Below are positions 14,432 through 23,210 of a stretch of 38,453 nucleotides of DNA, in pieces. The translations under genes were made by a program, and so were the position numbers. A model generated the notes under the pieces. The model worked only from the letters and a program-made list of their open reading frames with translations, was not told the DNA's origin and searched no databases. The DNA is taken from the NCBI GenBank assembly GCA_937891735.1, contig CALAGR010000366.1, positions 1 to 38,453 of the forward strand. The letters run 5' to 3'. Positions within the stretch are counted from its first letter, which is position 1; every line of letters begins with the position of its first letter. Source of the stretch: an uncultured Pseudomonadota bacterium (lineage in GTDB: Bacteria; Myxococcota_A; UBA796; UBA9615).

Positions 14432-15013
14432 TCAGTAGTCCTTGGGCCGGAACACGAAGGGGTACTCCACATCGAAGGGGGACTCCGCCTGTGGAAAGGT
14501 CCAGCTCGACACAGCCCGAATCATGCACGGAACCATCGCGGAATTCCGGGTCGTGTTCCGCACCATGCGCGCCCCGCTGACCTTTCCTGATGCGCTGATC
14601 GTCCAGCTCACCACGACCTTGCCCGACAGCCCCGAGGACTTCTTGAGCTCCTTTTCGTAGCAGGCGCGCACCTGGGGGGTCTTCGCGCTGACGACGGCCT
14701 TGACCTGGCTCGCGGTGAGGGTGCGTCCCCCCAGGTCGGCGGTGACCGCGGCCGATGTGTCGACCCGCTTCTTGCGCACGTCGTCGGGCTCGCGGATGTC
14801 GCCAGGGGCCTGGGTCAGGGAGCCGAGGCTGGGAGCTCGGTCCTTCATCACGATCTCATCGGCGGAGCTGGCGAACAGGCCACCTCCGCCTCCGTCGTCC
14901 TGGGGCACCGCCGCCGGCTCGGGGGGCGGCGGCGCGGACACGGTTTCCTCAACCGGGCACCCCAGGAGCGAGGCGAACAGGATGAGGGTCGGAAGGGACC
15001 AGCGAGCAACCAT
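14432..15013 (-). CDS. Lipoprotein with AgmX/PglI C-terminal (TonB-like) domain
   Basis: The 193-residue lipoprotein starts at ATG 15013 (VARWSLPTLILFASLLGC, Cys19). A proline-rich and glycine-rich linker follows (SAPPPPEPAAVP, GGGGG). The C-terminal domain (about 100-193) has the hallmark VRACYEKELKKSSGLSGKV and CMIRAVSSWTFP, with one cysteine in each block. This is the AgmX/PglI C-terminal domain of Myxococcota, named after a gliding-motility protein and related to TonB-type C-termini. It probably binds an envelope partner. The longer frame (to 15058) would hide the lipoprotein signal. A TACCGT -10-like box (15041-15046) precedes it. It is the first gene of a two-gene operon. Confidence 0.85.
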   Translation of the reverse strand: MVARWSLPTLILFASLLGCPVEETVSAPPPPEPAAVPQDDGGGGGLFASSADEIVMKDRAPSLGSLTQAPGDIREPDDVRKKRVDTSAAVTADLGGRTLTASQVKAVVSAKTPQVRACYEKELKKSSGLSGKVVVSWTISASGKVSGARMVRNTTRNSAMVPCMIRAVSSWTFPQAESPFDVEYPFVFRPKDY

Positions 15014-15062
15014 GCAGACAGACTCCGGGGGCAGGGCGAAACGGTACGACTCGATCATCGGG

Positions 15063-15068
15063 TACGAT
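15063..15068 (+). promoter_or_regulatory. -10 box upstream of cinA-like gene
   Basis: TACGAT lies 29 nt before the TTG start in the 84-bp divergent space shared with the AgmX-domain gene. A clean -35 box is not visible. Confidence 0.35.
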
Positions 15069-15097
15069 CCCCGCCCTTGTCCACATCAGGAGGCCCC

Positions 15098-15859
15098 TTG
15101 AGCCGCAAGACCGTGCGCCTCGTGATCATCGGAAACGAGGTCCTCAGCGGCAAGGTCGCCGACGCGAACACGCCGTGGCTGTTGCGGCGCCTGCGCCAGA
15201 TCGGCGCGATCTGCACCGGCGTGGACCTCGTGCCGGACACCGTGGAGGGCATCGCCCGCGCCGTGCGCACCGCCGCCGCCGAAGCGGACGCGGTGATCAC
15301 CACCGGGGGCGTCGGCCCCACCCACGACGACGTCACGATGGACGGGATCGCCCTGGCGTTCGGTGTCGATGTCATCGAGCATCCCGCGCTGGTCGCCGCG
15401 CTGGAGCAGCGCATCGGCTCCGCGCTGGTGGGCGTGCAGCGCCGCCTCGCGCGGGTCCCTCGGGGCTCGGAGCTCGAAAACCTCGGCGCCTACCCCCAGG
15501 TTCGCTACGGGAACGTGTGGATCTTCCCGGGCGTGCCGGCGCTGCTCCGGCACAAGTTCGAGGAGATCGCGCGGTCCCTGGCGGGGGAGCGCATGCCGTG
15601 CACCGCGGTCTACACGAACCTGCGAGAGACGGAGCTCGCCCCCCTCCTCGAGGCGACGGTGGCGTCGTGTCCGTCGGCCGAGATCGGCTCGTATCCCCGG
15701 CACGGGCAGGACGGGTGGCGGGTGCTCCTGACCGTCGAAGGACGCGACCGCGCCTGCGTGGATCAGGCCGTCGCGGAGCTCTGCGGTCGGCTGGGCGACG
15801 CGGTGGTGCGGACCGAGCCGGACTTCCATCCCGAGGACGCCGGCGGGCTTGGGGAATAG
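15098..15859 (+). CDS. CinA N-terminal domain protein (molybdopterin-binding fold), stand-alone
   Basis: The 253-residue protein begins SRKTVRLVIIGNEVLSGKVA and contains TTGGVGPTHDDVTMDGIA, the MoCF_biosynth/CinA signature. IFPGVPALLRHKFEEI follows, as in CinA and in the FAD-synthase-associated domain. Full CinA proteins have about 420 residues with a C-terminal NMN deamidase domain (PncC); this one lacks it. The family hydrolyses ADP-ribose or FAD-type pyrophosphates in some members, which is the best guess. Start TTG 15098 is preferred over TTG 15077, because AGGAGG lies four bases before it. The gene is divergent from the AgmX-domain operon. Confidence 0.85.
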   Translation: MSRKTVRLVIIGNEVLSGKVADANTPWLLRRLRQIGAICTGVDLVPDTVEGIARAVRTAAAEADAVITTGGVGPTHDDVTMDGIALAFGVDVIEHPALVAALEQRIGSALVGVQRRLARVPRGSELENLGAYPQVRYGNVWIFPGVPALLRHKFEEIARSLAGERMPCTAVYTNLRETELAPLLEATVASCPSAEIGSYPRHGQDGWRVLLTVEGRDRACVDQAVAELCGRLGDAVVRTEPDFHPEDAGGLGE

Positions 15860-15975
15860 CGGGCGACGCTGTGCCCGATCCGCGGGCGCGTCGTTCGCAC
15901 TGCCCAGGCGTGGCCTCATCCAACCCCCCTGGGATGTTGCGACGATGTGAAAGAGGGGTGGGAGCGCCAATGAGC

Positions 15976-16005
15976 TTGGTACGTCCACCCCGATTCGACT
16001 ATAAG
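15976..16005 (+). promoter_or_regulatory. Sigma-70-like promoter of the choice-of-anchor/IPT gene
   Basis: TTGGTA (15976-15981), an 18-bp spacer and TATAAG (16000-16005) lie in the 202-bp gap after the cinA-like gene. The predicted leader is about 50 nt and includes GAGG before the ATG at 16062. Nothing else is seen in this gap. Confidence 0.5.
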
Positions 16006-16061
16006 ACCCACGTCCCTCCCTGCATTCGTGCACGCGGGGTGGGAACCATGGAGGCTCCTTG

Positions 16062-17507
16062 ATGAAGCTCTCGCTTCGCTTCTCCCTGCCCGTCGTCGCG
16101 CTCCTGCTCCCCTCGCTGGCCCTCGCGTCGGCGGCCCCGGATGCGCTCATCGCCGCGATGGACATCGACCAGAACCTGATCGTGGGGGGCGTCCAGACGC
16201 CCGGCACCTCGGCCACCATGTTCGATGTGCGCAGCTCCCTGGGTCCGTTCAGCGCCCAGAACGCGCCGACGGCCGCGCTGCTCTCCACGGGCAACGTGGA
16301 CAACATCACGCAGCTGCAGGACTTCGACTACCCGGGCACGGGCGGCGACACCTCGGCTGGCGATCACGTCACCTTCGGGTTCGACATCGCCGTGCCCCAG
16401 TACGCGAACAGCTTCTCGTTCAACTTCAACTTCTTCAGCCGCGAGTACCCCGAGTGGGTCGGCTCTGCCTACAACGACACCTTCGAGGTGTGGCTGCAGA
16501 GCCAGAGCTACCAGGGCCAGATCGTGTTTGACGCGTTCGGCAACCCGGTGACGGTGAACAACGCGCTGTTCAGCGTGACGGACCCCTCGCTGCTCGTCGG
16601 CACCGGCTTCGATCAGGACGGCGCGACGGGCTGGGTGACCACGATCGCGCCCTGCACCGGCGGCGAGACGATGAACATCACCTTCGAGATCTACGACGTC
16701 GCGGACGGCGTGTGGGACTCGGCCGTGATGATCGACAACCTGCAGTTCAGCGAGACGCCGCCTCCGGGCGACGGGCCCTGGACCGGTGACGACACCCCCG
16801 AAAACCCCATCGACGTGTTCTTCGTGAGCCCCAAGGAGGGCGTGCTGGGGGGCGGCAACGACGTGATGCTGTACGGGGTCAACTTCACCCCGGACATCAC
16901 CGTGTACTTCGGCGGCGCCCAGGTGACGGACCTGACCGTGGGCTCGGGCGGCGACAGCCTGACCCTGAACGGCGTCCCCGACGCCGTCAGCGCGGGCACC
17001 GACGCCGCGGGCGGCCCGGTGGACATCGTGCTCATCCGGGGCCTCGAAGAGGTCACCCTGGGCGACGCCTACACCTACTGGGAAGGCTCCGGCGGCGACA
17101 TCCCGCCCCGCGTCACGAGCGTGTTTCCGTCGAGCGCGAACCCCAGCGGCGGCACCGAGATCCGGGTGCGCGGGGTGGGCTTCGTCGAGGGCGCGACCGT
17201 GGCGTTCATCGACGGAGATGGCGACCTCGCCGGTGACGTGCAGTCCGTCCAGGCGATCGAAGGCGGCATGGAGGTCAGCGTGCTGACCCCCGAGCACGCC
17301 GAAGGCTGGGTGGAGATCGTCGTGACCAACCCCACGGGGCTGGCCTCCGATCCGGGGTACCCCTTCCAGTTCACGACCAACGCGGCGGCCCCTCCGAACG
17401 GCGGCTCGGGCCCCGGTCGTGGCTGCAGCCAGGTTGGCAGCACCGGCGGCACCGGATGGCTGTTGCTCCTCCTCGTCGGCGCCGGCCTGCTCCGGCGGCG
17501 GCAGTGA
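16062..17507 (+). CDS. Surface protein: choice-of-anchor domain, two IPT/TIG domains, MYXO-CTERM anchor
   Basis: The 481-residue protein has a signal peptide (cleavage about ALA-SA, residue 23). An N-terminal choice-of-anchor L-type domain (about 30-230) shows FNFNFFSREYPEWVGSAYND. Two IPT/TIG immunoglobulin-like domains follow, at about 247-345 (VFFVSPKEGVLGGGNDVML) and 349-450 (VTSVFPSSANPSGGTEIRVR). The tail has GRGCSQ, a Gly/Thr linker, WLLLLLVGAGLL and RRRQ, a classic MYXO-CTERM signal cut by myxosortase so that the Cys can be lipidated. It should be displayed at the outer surface. The ATG at 16062, with GAGG 7 nt upstream, is preferred over TTG 16059. It is followed 14 bp later by a lipoprotein gene, probably co-transcribed. 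Confidence 0.9.
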   Translation: MKLSLRFSLPVVALLLPSLALASAAPDALIAAMDIDQNLIVGGVQTPGTSATMFDVRSSLGPFSAQNAPTAALLSTGNVDNITQLQDFDYPGTGGDTSAGDHVTFGFDIAVPQYANSFSFNFNFFSREYPEWVGSAYNDTFEVWLQSQSYQGQIVFDAFGNPVTVNNALFSVTDPSLLVGTGFDQDGATGWVTTIAPCTGGETMNITFEIYDVADGVWDSAVMIDNLQFSETPPPGDGPWTGDDTPENPIDVFFVSPKEGVLGGGNDVMLYGVNFTPDITVYFGGAQVTDLTVGSGGDSLTLNGVPDAVSAGTDAAGGPVDIVLIRGLEEVTLGDAYTYWEGSGGDIPPRVTSVFPSSANPSGGTEIRVRGVGFVEGATVAFIDGDGDLAGDVQSVQAIEGGMEVSVLTPEHAEGWVEIVVTNPTGLASDPGYPFQFTTNAAAPPNGGSGPGRGCSQVGSTGGTGWLLLLLVGAGLLRRRQ

Positions 17508-17521
17508 AAGTGGTGAGTCCC

Positions 17522-18466
17522 ATGCGCAACTTCGTACTCGTCCTGGCCGCCGGAGCGCTCACCGCCGGCTGCGCTGAGCCCACCCAGATCCGGGCGCTGC
17601 CCAACGACGCGCCCCTGGCCGTCGCCGCGATCTACCGCGGCGAGAACATCGACGACCAGAGCGCCCAGTTCCTGGGCTACACCATCGCCGGCGAGACCGC
17701 GACCCTGGACGCGCGGCTCTCGCGGGACCCGGACGGCGACGTGGTGGGCTGGACCTGGACGCTCGAGGACTGGCCCGAGGGCAGTGAGATGCTGTCCGAA
17801 GACATCTTCGTGCCCGAGGACAATCCGGACACGGAAGAGAACGAGTCCCTGTTCCCGACCTTCGCGCCCGACGTGCTCGGCACCTACCGCATCGGCCTCG
17901 TGGTCACCGACAACGACGACGACGTCTCCGAGATGGCGCTGGTGTTCGTGCAGTCGGTGCCGCCCAGCGGCATGGAGGTCGAGCTCGAGTGGCCCGAGGC
18001 GGGCGCCGATCTCGACGCGCACCTGATGACCCCGGGCGGCGTGTACTTCGACTTCGCGGGAGGCACGGACTGCTTCTCGTGGAACCCGAACCCCGACTGG
18101 GGCGACGGCAGCCTCGCGCTGGACAACCCCGAGCTCGAGACGGACGCCGACGGCGTGGGCTCCGGCCCCTTCCGCGAGACCATCTACCTGGACACCCCGA
18201 CGGACACCACCGAGGGCTTCCTGGTCCGCGTGCACTACTACGCGGACCACGTCGCGATGACCGGGGGCACCACCCTGCCGGCGAACCCCATCATCCGCAT
18301 CAAGGTGCTCGACAACCTGGTCGCGGAGCTCACGCCCAGTCAGCCCCTCGTCTTCGGGGATGTCTGGACGGTCGGCACGTTCACCTGGCCGGACCGCGTG
18401 TTCAACCAGATCGGAACGCTGACCACCCACACCGCGCTCAACGGACCCGACTACAACCAGCAGTAG
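17522..18466 (+). CDS. Lipoprotein with PKD-like domain and YfaP-like DLDxHL domain
   Basis: The 314-residue lipoprotein has signal RNFVLVLAAGALTAGC (Cys17). The first domain (about 50-150) resembles PKD/Ig-like folds: LDARLSRDPDGDVVGWTWTL and GTYRIGLVVTDNDDDVSEMA. The second (about 155-290) has ELEWPEAGADLDAHLMTPGG, the W...DLDLH..P.G pattern of DUF2135/YfaP-like domains that often bind metal or carbohydrate. ATG 17522 is 14 bp after the surface-protein stop, so it belongs to the same operon. It is probably exported together with the IPT protein as an envelope or surface component. No enzyme motif is seen. Confidence 0.85.
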   Translation: MRNFVLVLAAGALTAGCAEPTQIRALPNDAPLAVAAIYRGENIDDQSAQFLGYTIAGETATLDARLSRDPDGDVVGWTWTLEDWPEGSEMLSEDIFVPEDNPDTEENESLFPTFAPDVLGTYRIGLVVTDNDDDVSEMALVFVQSVPPSGMEVELEWPEAGADLDAHLMTPGGVYFDFAGGTDCFSWNPNPDWGDGSLALDNPELETDADGVGSGPFRETIYLDTPTDTTEGFLVRVHYYADHVAMTGGTTLPANPIIRIKVLDNLVAELTPSQPLVFGDVWTVGTFTWPDRVFNQIGTLTTHTALNGPDYNQQ

Positions 18467-18488
18467 CCGACCGGCAAGACGATCACGC

Positions 18489-18514
18489 GAGGGCGGGCCT
18501 GAGGGTCCGCCCTC
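18489..18514 (+). terminator. Strong hairpin between convergent operons
   Basis: Arms GAGGGCGGGCC and GGTCCGCCCTC form 11 pairs around a TGAG loop. The single non-Watson-Crick pair is G-U in the plus-strand RNA but C-A on the minus strand, so it best serves the upstream plus operon ending at 18466. There is no strong U-tract. Confidence 0.6.
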
Positions 18515-18532
18515 TGCGCTTGGGCCTGGGGA

Positions 18533-19624
18533 TCAGCCTCGGGCAGCCTGACGAAGCGCGTGATCCAGCAGCACCAGGGCCACCATCGCCTCCACCATGG
18601 GCACGGCCCGGGGAAGCACGCAGGCGTCGTGGCGGCCCCGGGGCTTGATCACCGCGGCCTCCCCTGCCCTGTTGACCGTGTCCTGCTCAGAGAAGATCGT
18701 GGCCACGGGCTTGAACGCCACCGCGATCCGGATGGGCATGCCGTTGCTGATCCCGCCCTGGATCCCGCCGGAGTGGTTGGTCCGGGTGACCGGCCCGTGG
18801 GGCCCGGGAACGAAGGCGTCGTTGTGTTCGCTGCCGCGCAGCATCGTGCCCGCGAACCCCGAGCCAACCGTGAACCCCTTGCTCGCGGGCAGGCTCAGGG
18901 CCGCCTTGGCGAGGTCCGCCTCCAGCTTGTCGAAGACCGGCTCTCCCCAGCCCACCGGCACGCCGCGCGCCACGCAGCGGACCACGCCCCCGACGGTGTC
19001 GCCGTCGTCCCGCGCCTCGAGGATCGCCTCCTCCATCTGCTCGGCGGAGTCGGGGTGGGGGCAGCGGGTGGCGTGCGCGTCCACCGCCGCTTCGTCCACG
19101 GTGTCCTCGTCCACCGCGCCGTGGGGCACCAGGATGTCGGCCACCGAGTCCACCCAGCCGACGATCTGCACCCCGAAGCGCTCGGACAGCACCTGGCGCG
19201 CGATGGCTCCCGCCGCCACCCGGCCCACGGTCTCCCGCGCAGAGGCGCGCCCTCCGCCGCTGCGGGCTCGCAGCCCATACTTCGCGTCGTAGGTGTAGTC
19301 GGCGTGGGAGGGGCGGTACAGGTCGTCCAGATCCTCGTAGGCCGCCGGCCGCGCGTCGGTGTTGGGGACGGTCATCGAGATCGGTGTACCCAGCGTGCGC
19401 CCATCGGGGGCGAGCCCGGACAGGATCGTCACCACGTCCGTCTCCTTGCGCTGGCTCACGAGGTGGCTCTGCCCCGGCCGCCGACGGTCGAGCTGCCGTT
19501 GGATCGCGGCCACGTCGAGCTGCAGGCCCGGCGGGCATCCGTCCACCACGGCGCCGACCCCTCCGCCGTGGCTCTCGCCCCACGTGGTCACGACAAACAG
19601 CACCCCGGTGGTCGATCCAGCCAT
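18533..19624 (-). CDS. aroC: Chorismate synthase
   Basis: The 363-residue enzyme forms chorismate from EPSP with reduced FMN, the last step of the shikimate pathway, in the cytoplasm. The family signatures are intact: [20 protein letters not shown] near the N-terminus, [37 protein letters not shown] (FMN/EPSP loop) and [16 protein letters not shown]. Length is normal. It is translationally linked to the upstream GT-C glycosyltransferase (stop and start share one base, TGATG) and has no promoter of its own visible in the overlap, which is odd company for an aromatic amino acid gene. A hairpin follows the convergent junction. Confidence 0.96.
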   Translation of the reverse strand: MAGSTTGVLFVVTTWGESHGGGVGAVVDGCPPGLQLDVAAIQRQLDRRRPGQSHLVSQRKETDVVTILSGLAPDGRTLGTPISMTVPNTDARPAAYEDLDDLYRPSHADYTYDAKYGLRARSGGGRASARETVGRVAAGAIARQVLSERFGVQIVGWVDSVADILVPHGAVDEDTVDEAAVDAHATRCPHPDSAEQMEEAILEARDDGDTVGGVVRCVARGVPVGWGEPVFDKLEADLAKAALSLPASKGFTVGSGFAGTMLRGSEHNDAFVPGPHGPVTRTNHSGGIQGGISNGMPIRIAVAFKPVATIFSEQDTVNRAGEAAVIKPRGRHDACVLPRAVPMVEAMVALVLLDHALRQAARG

Positions 19625-21354
19625 CAGCCATCACTCCGTCGATACAGGACCAGCCAGTAGCCGTCGTTGCGCATCCAGTGGGTCTCCCACACGTAGCGGG
19701 ACTGGAAGCGGGGGTCCGAGAAGATCCCCTGCGCGTGTCCGTTGCGTTTGAGGTGTGGGGCGAAGAGCGGCTCGACGGGCTCCTGGGCGCGGCCTGCCTG
19801 CCGGACCTTCCGCTTGAAGTCCTTGCGCTGGTTCTTGCTGATGTAGGCCACGAACGCGATCCACTCGGGCTCCTGCTCGAGCACGTCGTCCCGGATCGCC
19901 TTCTCGTACGCCTTGACGGCCTGGGCCCCGCCCGGAGTGCCCCGCCGCTCACCCTTCATGAACGGGTTGACCCGGTGTTTGCGGCACTGCTGACCCACGA
20001 AGCGGTTCAGGATCCCGATCGTGTCGATCCAGACCAGGTCACCGCCCGCGAAGGGCGCCGCGCCCATGTCCTGGAACGCGATCTTGTCGCCGGGCTCGCT
20101 GCGGTCGGAGACGTAGGCCCCCATCTCCTGAAAGCTGCGCTCGGACCAGCCCAGGTACTGCCCGTGCCAGTCCGCCTTGCTCGCGGTGTACTCCACGCAG
20201 AACTGCACCATCCAGCCGGTGGCGAGCAGCGCCGCGAGCAGGCCCACGGGCAGACGGCGGGGCAGCTTCAGGGAGTCCGCGGCGCGGGTCAGGCCCCCGC
20301 CGATTTGCCGCATGCCGTCCGCTGCGAGGGCCACCACCAGCGGGTACAGGGGCAGGAAGAGCCGGAACCACTTCATCTCGTCCCGGCCGATCTTGACCAT
20401 GTAGAGCATGAAGAATGCGGCGACGCCGACGCCCCAGAGCTTGGCGCCCCGCCGGGTGCGCCCCAACAGGGACACCAGGGCCAGCCCGAACACTGCGCCG
20501 TTGACGTTGAACCCCCACAGGCTGGCGAGGAACTCCCGGCCCCGCACCCACACCTCCGGGCCCGCCGAGGCTTTGACGTACATCGTGTTGGGGAACAGGT
20601 CGCCGAAGTAGGCGACGCGCCAGGCGTGGTAAGGCAGCAGGATCGCCAGGACGATGCCCGCCCACAGCAGCCACCACCGCGACAGGGAACGCCGGCGGAT
20701 CACGTCGATGACGGCCATGCCGCCGGCGAGCACGAAGAACGCGTGGGCGTCCGGACGGGTGAGCCCGGCCCCGGCCAGCAGGAGCGCGCTTCCGATGGCC
20801 AGGCCCTTGCAGTCCGGGTCCGTGTCGTCGTTGCGCGACCACAGCATCATCGCGGCCAAGGTGCCGCCGCTGCACAGCAGGGCCATCATCGGGGGCTCGA
20901 GGCCACCCTGGGACCACAGCACCACCGAGCTGCTGGCCGCCCACAGCGCCGGCGCCACCAGGGTGTAGCCGTCCCACCGGTCCCCCCCGAAGAAGCGGGC
21001 CGCGAACCAGCAGAGCACCAGCCCGCCCTGCGCGCACAGCGAGGCGAGCACCTTGACCCACACCACGGGATCGACCCCGAGCCAGAAGGCCGGCACGGAC
21101 AGCAGGATCCACAGGAAGTTCGTGTAGCCCTCGAGGCGGTCGCCAGGGTTGAACACCACCCCGAGCCCGTCTGCGATGTTGCGGGCGTACCGCAAGGAGA
21201 TGAACGCGTCGTCCTTGATGTACCCGCGGTACTGCCACTGCCAGTACCCCAGCAGCGCCGCGAGGCCGGCCAGGACCAGCAGCTCGCCGGCGATGGCGGA
21301 GGCCGGCTCGCCGGCGCGGGCGGGGGCTGGAGACGATGGAATCGGCGCAGACAT
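19624..21354 (-). CDS. GT-C glycosyltransferase, AftB-like integral membrane protein
   Basis: The 576-residue protein has about ten hydrophobic helices in the first 400 residues and a soluble C-terminal domain. After the first helix comes [20 protein letters not shown] and [14 protein letters not shown]. The DDA(F/Y)I..RYA loop and the G.TN.LW motif are typical of polyprenyl-phosphate-sugar-using GT-C enzymes such as mycobacterial AftB and related transferases. It should add a sugar to an extracytoplasmic acceptor; donor and acceptor are unknown. ATG 21354 is chosen because an extended -10 (TGC TACAGT, 21363-21371) ends 8 bp before it. It shares a base with the aroC start. Confidence 0.8.
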   Translation of the reverse strand: MSAPIPSSPAPARAGEPASAIAGELLVLAGLAALLGYWQWQYRGYIKDDAFISLRYARNIADGLGVVFNPGDRLEGYTNFLWILLSVPAFWLGVDPVVWVKVLASLCAQGGLVLCWFAARFFGGDRWDGYTLVAPALWAASSSVVLWSQGGLEPPMMALLCSGGTLAAMMLWSRNDDTDPDCKGLAIGSALLLAGAGLTRPDAHAFFVLAGGMAVIDVIRRRSLSRWWLLWAGIVLAILLPYHAWRVAYFGDLFPNTMYVKASAGPEVWVRGREFLASLWGFNVNGAVFGLALVSLLGRTRRGAKLWGVGVAAFFMLYMVKIGRDEMKWFRLFLPLYPLVVALAADGMRQIGGGLTRAADSLKLPRRLPVGLLAALLATGWMVQFCVEYTASKADWHGQYLGWSERSFQEMGAYVSDRSEPGDKIAFQDMGAAPFAGGDLVWIDTIGILNRFVGQQCRKHRVNPFMKGERRGTPGGAQAVKAYEKAIRDDVLEQEPEWIAFVAYISKNQRKDFKRKVRQAGRAQEPVEPLFAPHLKRNGHAQGIFSDPRFQSRYVWETHWMRNDGYWLVLYRRSDG

Positions 21355-21362
21355 GGCCGCGG

Positions 21363-21371
21363 ACTGTAGCA
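21363..21371 (-). promoter_or_regulatory. Extended -10 of the glycosyltransferase-aroC operon
   Basis: The minus strand reads TGC TACAGT followed by 8 bases and ATG 21354, so the transcript would be nearly leaderless. A divergent TGC TAGCGT on the plus strand lies at 21414-21422. Confidence 0.5.
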
Positions 21372-21413
21372 GCCGCCGGGATCTCCTTGTCCCGGGTCGA
21401 GGGGGCCGGTCCC

Positions 21414-21422
21414 TGCTAGCGT
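21414..21422 (+). promoter_or_regulatory. Extended -10 of the Asp-repeat lipoprotein gene
   Basis: TGC TAGCGT on the plus strand is followed by a 17-nt stretch containing GGGAGA before ATG 21440, giving a very short leader with a ribosome binding site. Confidence 0.45.
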
Positions 21423-21439
21423 CACGCCCAGGGAGACCC

Positions 21440-21997
21440 ATGCCTAACCTGCCGCTGCTGCTGCTCCTCGCCCTGCTCGTCGCCCCCGCTTGTGCGACGA
21501 ACCGGGACGACGACGACACCACCCCCGATGATGACGACGCCAGCGCCGATGACGACGACTCGGGCGACGACGACGACACGATCGGAGACGATGACGACGC
21601 CACCTCCGGGGACGACGACGACAGCACCCCCGCCGCGAACGCGCCGGTGATCGTGTCCATCCAGGCGTGCGAGACCCAGCTCATCGGCAGCGCCTACATC
21701 GGGTTCGAGATCGAGCTCGACGACCCCGACGGCGACCTGCTCGCCCCGGTTCGCTACTTCCAGAGCTGGGAGAACATGGACAACGGAGATGCCGGGCCCC
21801 TGACCCAGTTCACGGTCGAGGAGGACATGGGGAACGGCGGCACCTTCACCCACCTGGTGCGCATCGGACAGGACGGGATCTCGCGGAACCGGCAGTACGA
21901 GTTCACCTACTACGTGCTCGACTCCGCCGGCAACCAGTCCAACATCGTGCTGTTGCCCTACTTCGTGTGGCCCGCCGCCGGTCAGGACCCCTGCTGA
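21440..21997 (+). CDS. Lipoprotein with six DDDD blocks behind the lipid anchor
   Basis: The 185-residue lipoprotein has signal PNLPLLLLLALLVAPAC (Cys18). Six tetra-aspartate blocks occupy residues 23-61, separated by two to four small residues such as TTP, ASA and SG. The C-terminal domain (about 65-185) looks like an Ig/PKD-type beta-sandwich: IGFEIELDDPDGDLLAPVR and YEFTYYVLDSAGNQSNIV. Position and composition suggest an extended, negatively charged, possibly Ca2+-binding stalk that lifts the domain off the membrane. No function can be assigned. It has its own promoter and is followed 43 bp later by dusB. Confidence 0.8.
   Translation: MPNLPLLLLLALLVAPACATNRDDDDTTPDDDDASADDDDSGDDDDTIGDDDDATSGDDDDSTPAANAPVIVSIQACETQLIGSAYIGFEIELDDPDGDLLAPVRYFQSWENMDNGDAGPLTQFTVEEDMGNGGTFTHLVRIGQDGISRNRQYEFTYYVLDSAGNQSNIVLLPYFVWPAAGQDPC
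21506..21622 (+). repeat. Tandem poly-Asp coding repeat (six units)
   Basis: Six blocks of four Asp codons (mainly GAC with some GAT) are separated by 6-12 bases. The units vary in linker sequence, so this is a protein-level repeat rather than a simple DNA satellite. Confidence 0.85.
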
Positions 21998-22005
21998 CGC
22001 CGAGC

Positions 22006-22034
22006 TTGTGTGGCGTGGGCATTTCGTCTAGACG
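22006..22034 (+). promoter_or_regulatory. Candidate leaderless promoter of dus gene
   Basis: TTGTGT (22006-22011), a 17-bp spacer and TAGACG (22029-22034) are followed by six bases and GTG 22041. The -10 match is weak at its last base, but the geometry equals that of the other proposed leaderless genes. Confidence 0.35.
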
Positions 22035-22040
22035 GCGCCC

Positions 22041-23117
22041 GTGACGTTCCACATTCGCGATCTGCCCATCCACCGGGTGGCCGTGCTCGCTCCCATGGCG
22101 GGCATGACCGACGTGTCGTTCCGCCGGCTGTGCATGGAGCAGCGCTGCGGGCTCGTGTACACCGAGCTCGTCCACGCGGAGCTGCTGGTGCGCGGCGTGC
22201 GGCGCTCCCTGCAGAACGCCGAGACCACCTCCACCGAGCGCCCGGTCGGCGTGCAGCTGTACGGGCCAGATCCGGCGACGCTGGCGGAGGCCGCGCGCTA
22301 CGTGGAGGAGCACATCCCCTGCGATCTGATCGACCTGAACATGGGCTGCCCGGTGGCCAAGATCGTCAGCAAGGGGGCCGGCGCGGCGATCATGAGGCAG
22401 CCGCACCTGGTGGAGCGCCTCGTGCGGGCGGTGGTGGACGCGGTCGACCTGCCCGTGACCGCCAAGACCCGGTCCGGCTGGAGCGACAAGGAGATCAACG
22501 CGGTGGACGTGGGCAAGGCGGTGGAGGCCGGCGGCGGCCAGGCGCTGGCGGTGCACGCGCGCACCAAGGCGCAGCGCCACGAGGGCCCCGTGGACTGGGA
22601 GCTGCTCGCGGAGATCAAGCAGGCGCTGAGCATCCCGGTCATCGGCAACGGAGGGATCCATGACCCTGCCCACGCCCTGCGCATGCGCGAGCAGACCGGG
22701 GTCGACGCGGTGATGGTCGGGCGCGGAGCCTTGGGAAACCCCTGGATCTTCAGCCAGATCGACGATGCCTGGCACGACCGGCCGGTCCTTGTGCCGAGCG
22801 CCGCGGAGCGCAGGGCGCTGATCGTGGGCCACGTCACCTCCACCCACGAAAGCTTCCGGCGCTGGGCCCACAAGGCGCGGGAGGTCGGGGCCGCCGAAGG
22901 GCGCGCCATGGCCTACCTTCGCGGGCACTTGATTCATTATGTGGACGGCGCTCCTGGAGCAAGAGACTTCAAGCGTCTCTTGAACACGCTGTTCTCCGCG
23001 GAGGACGTGATCGCGGCGATCGACACAGCGTGGGAGTGGGACCAGCCGCTCCGCGCAGAGCCGGACGCCGCGCGGATCCTGGCGCCCCGACCCGACCACG
23101 GGTTGCGCACGGGCTGA
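22041..23117 (+). CDS. dusB: tRNA-dihydrouridine synthase, DusB type
   Basis: The 358-residue flavoenzyme reduces uridines in the tRNA D-loop with FMN and NADPH. It shows the TIM-barrel start VAVLAPMAGMTDVSFRRLC, GVQLYGPDP, the catalytic cysteine in DLNMGCPVAKIVSKGAG (a DusB-type signature), VTAKTRSGW, AVHARTKAQRHEG and the phosphate site GNGGI...GVDAVMVGRGALGNPWIF. Length is normal. The GTG at 22041 is the likely start, with a promoter immediately upstream. In Enterobacteria dusB is linked with fis; here no fis gene follows. Confidence 0.93.
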   Translation: MTFHIRDLPIHRVAVLAPMAGMTDVSFRRLCMEQRCGLVYTELVHAELLVRGVRRSLQNAETTSTERPVGVQLYGPDPATLAEAARYVEEHIPCDLIDLNMGCPVAKIVSKGAGAAIMRQPHLVERLVRAVVDAVDLPVTAKTRSGWSDKEINAVDVGKAVEAGGGQALAVHARTKAQRHEGPVDWELLAEIKQALSIPVIGNGGIHDPAHALRMREQTGVDAVMVGRGALGNPWIFSQIDDAWHDRPVLVPSAAERRALIVGHVTSTHESFRRWAHKAREVGAAEGRAMAYLRGHLIHYVDGAPGARDFKRLLNTLFSAEDVIAAIDTAWEWDQPLRAEPDAARILAPRPDHGLRTG

Positions 23118-23210
23118 CCCGGATCGGGGGGCAGACGCGTCTTTCGTGGTGGGGAGCCCGTCTGTATGCTGCCCCCGCCCAGCCCTGAGTGAACCACCGA
23201 GGACCTGAAC

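Noticed and set aside
21506-21622. Poly-Asp region as a CRISPR array or simple satellite
   Set aside because: The units are in frame in a lipoprotein, 4 codons long with variable linkers and no unique spacers.
23118-23160. Terminator after dusB (CAGACG...CGTCTG and AGACGCGTCTTT)
   Set aside because: The stems are short or palindromic with a loop of over 20 bases, and the T-run is only three long; not better than chance in this GC-rich DNA.
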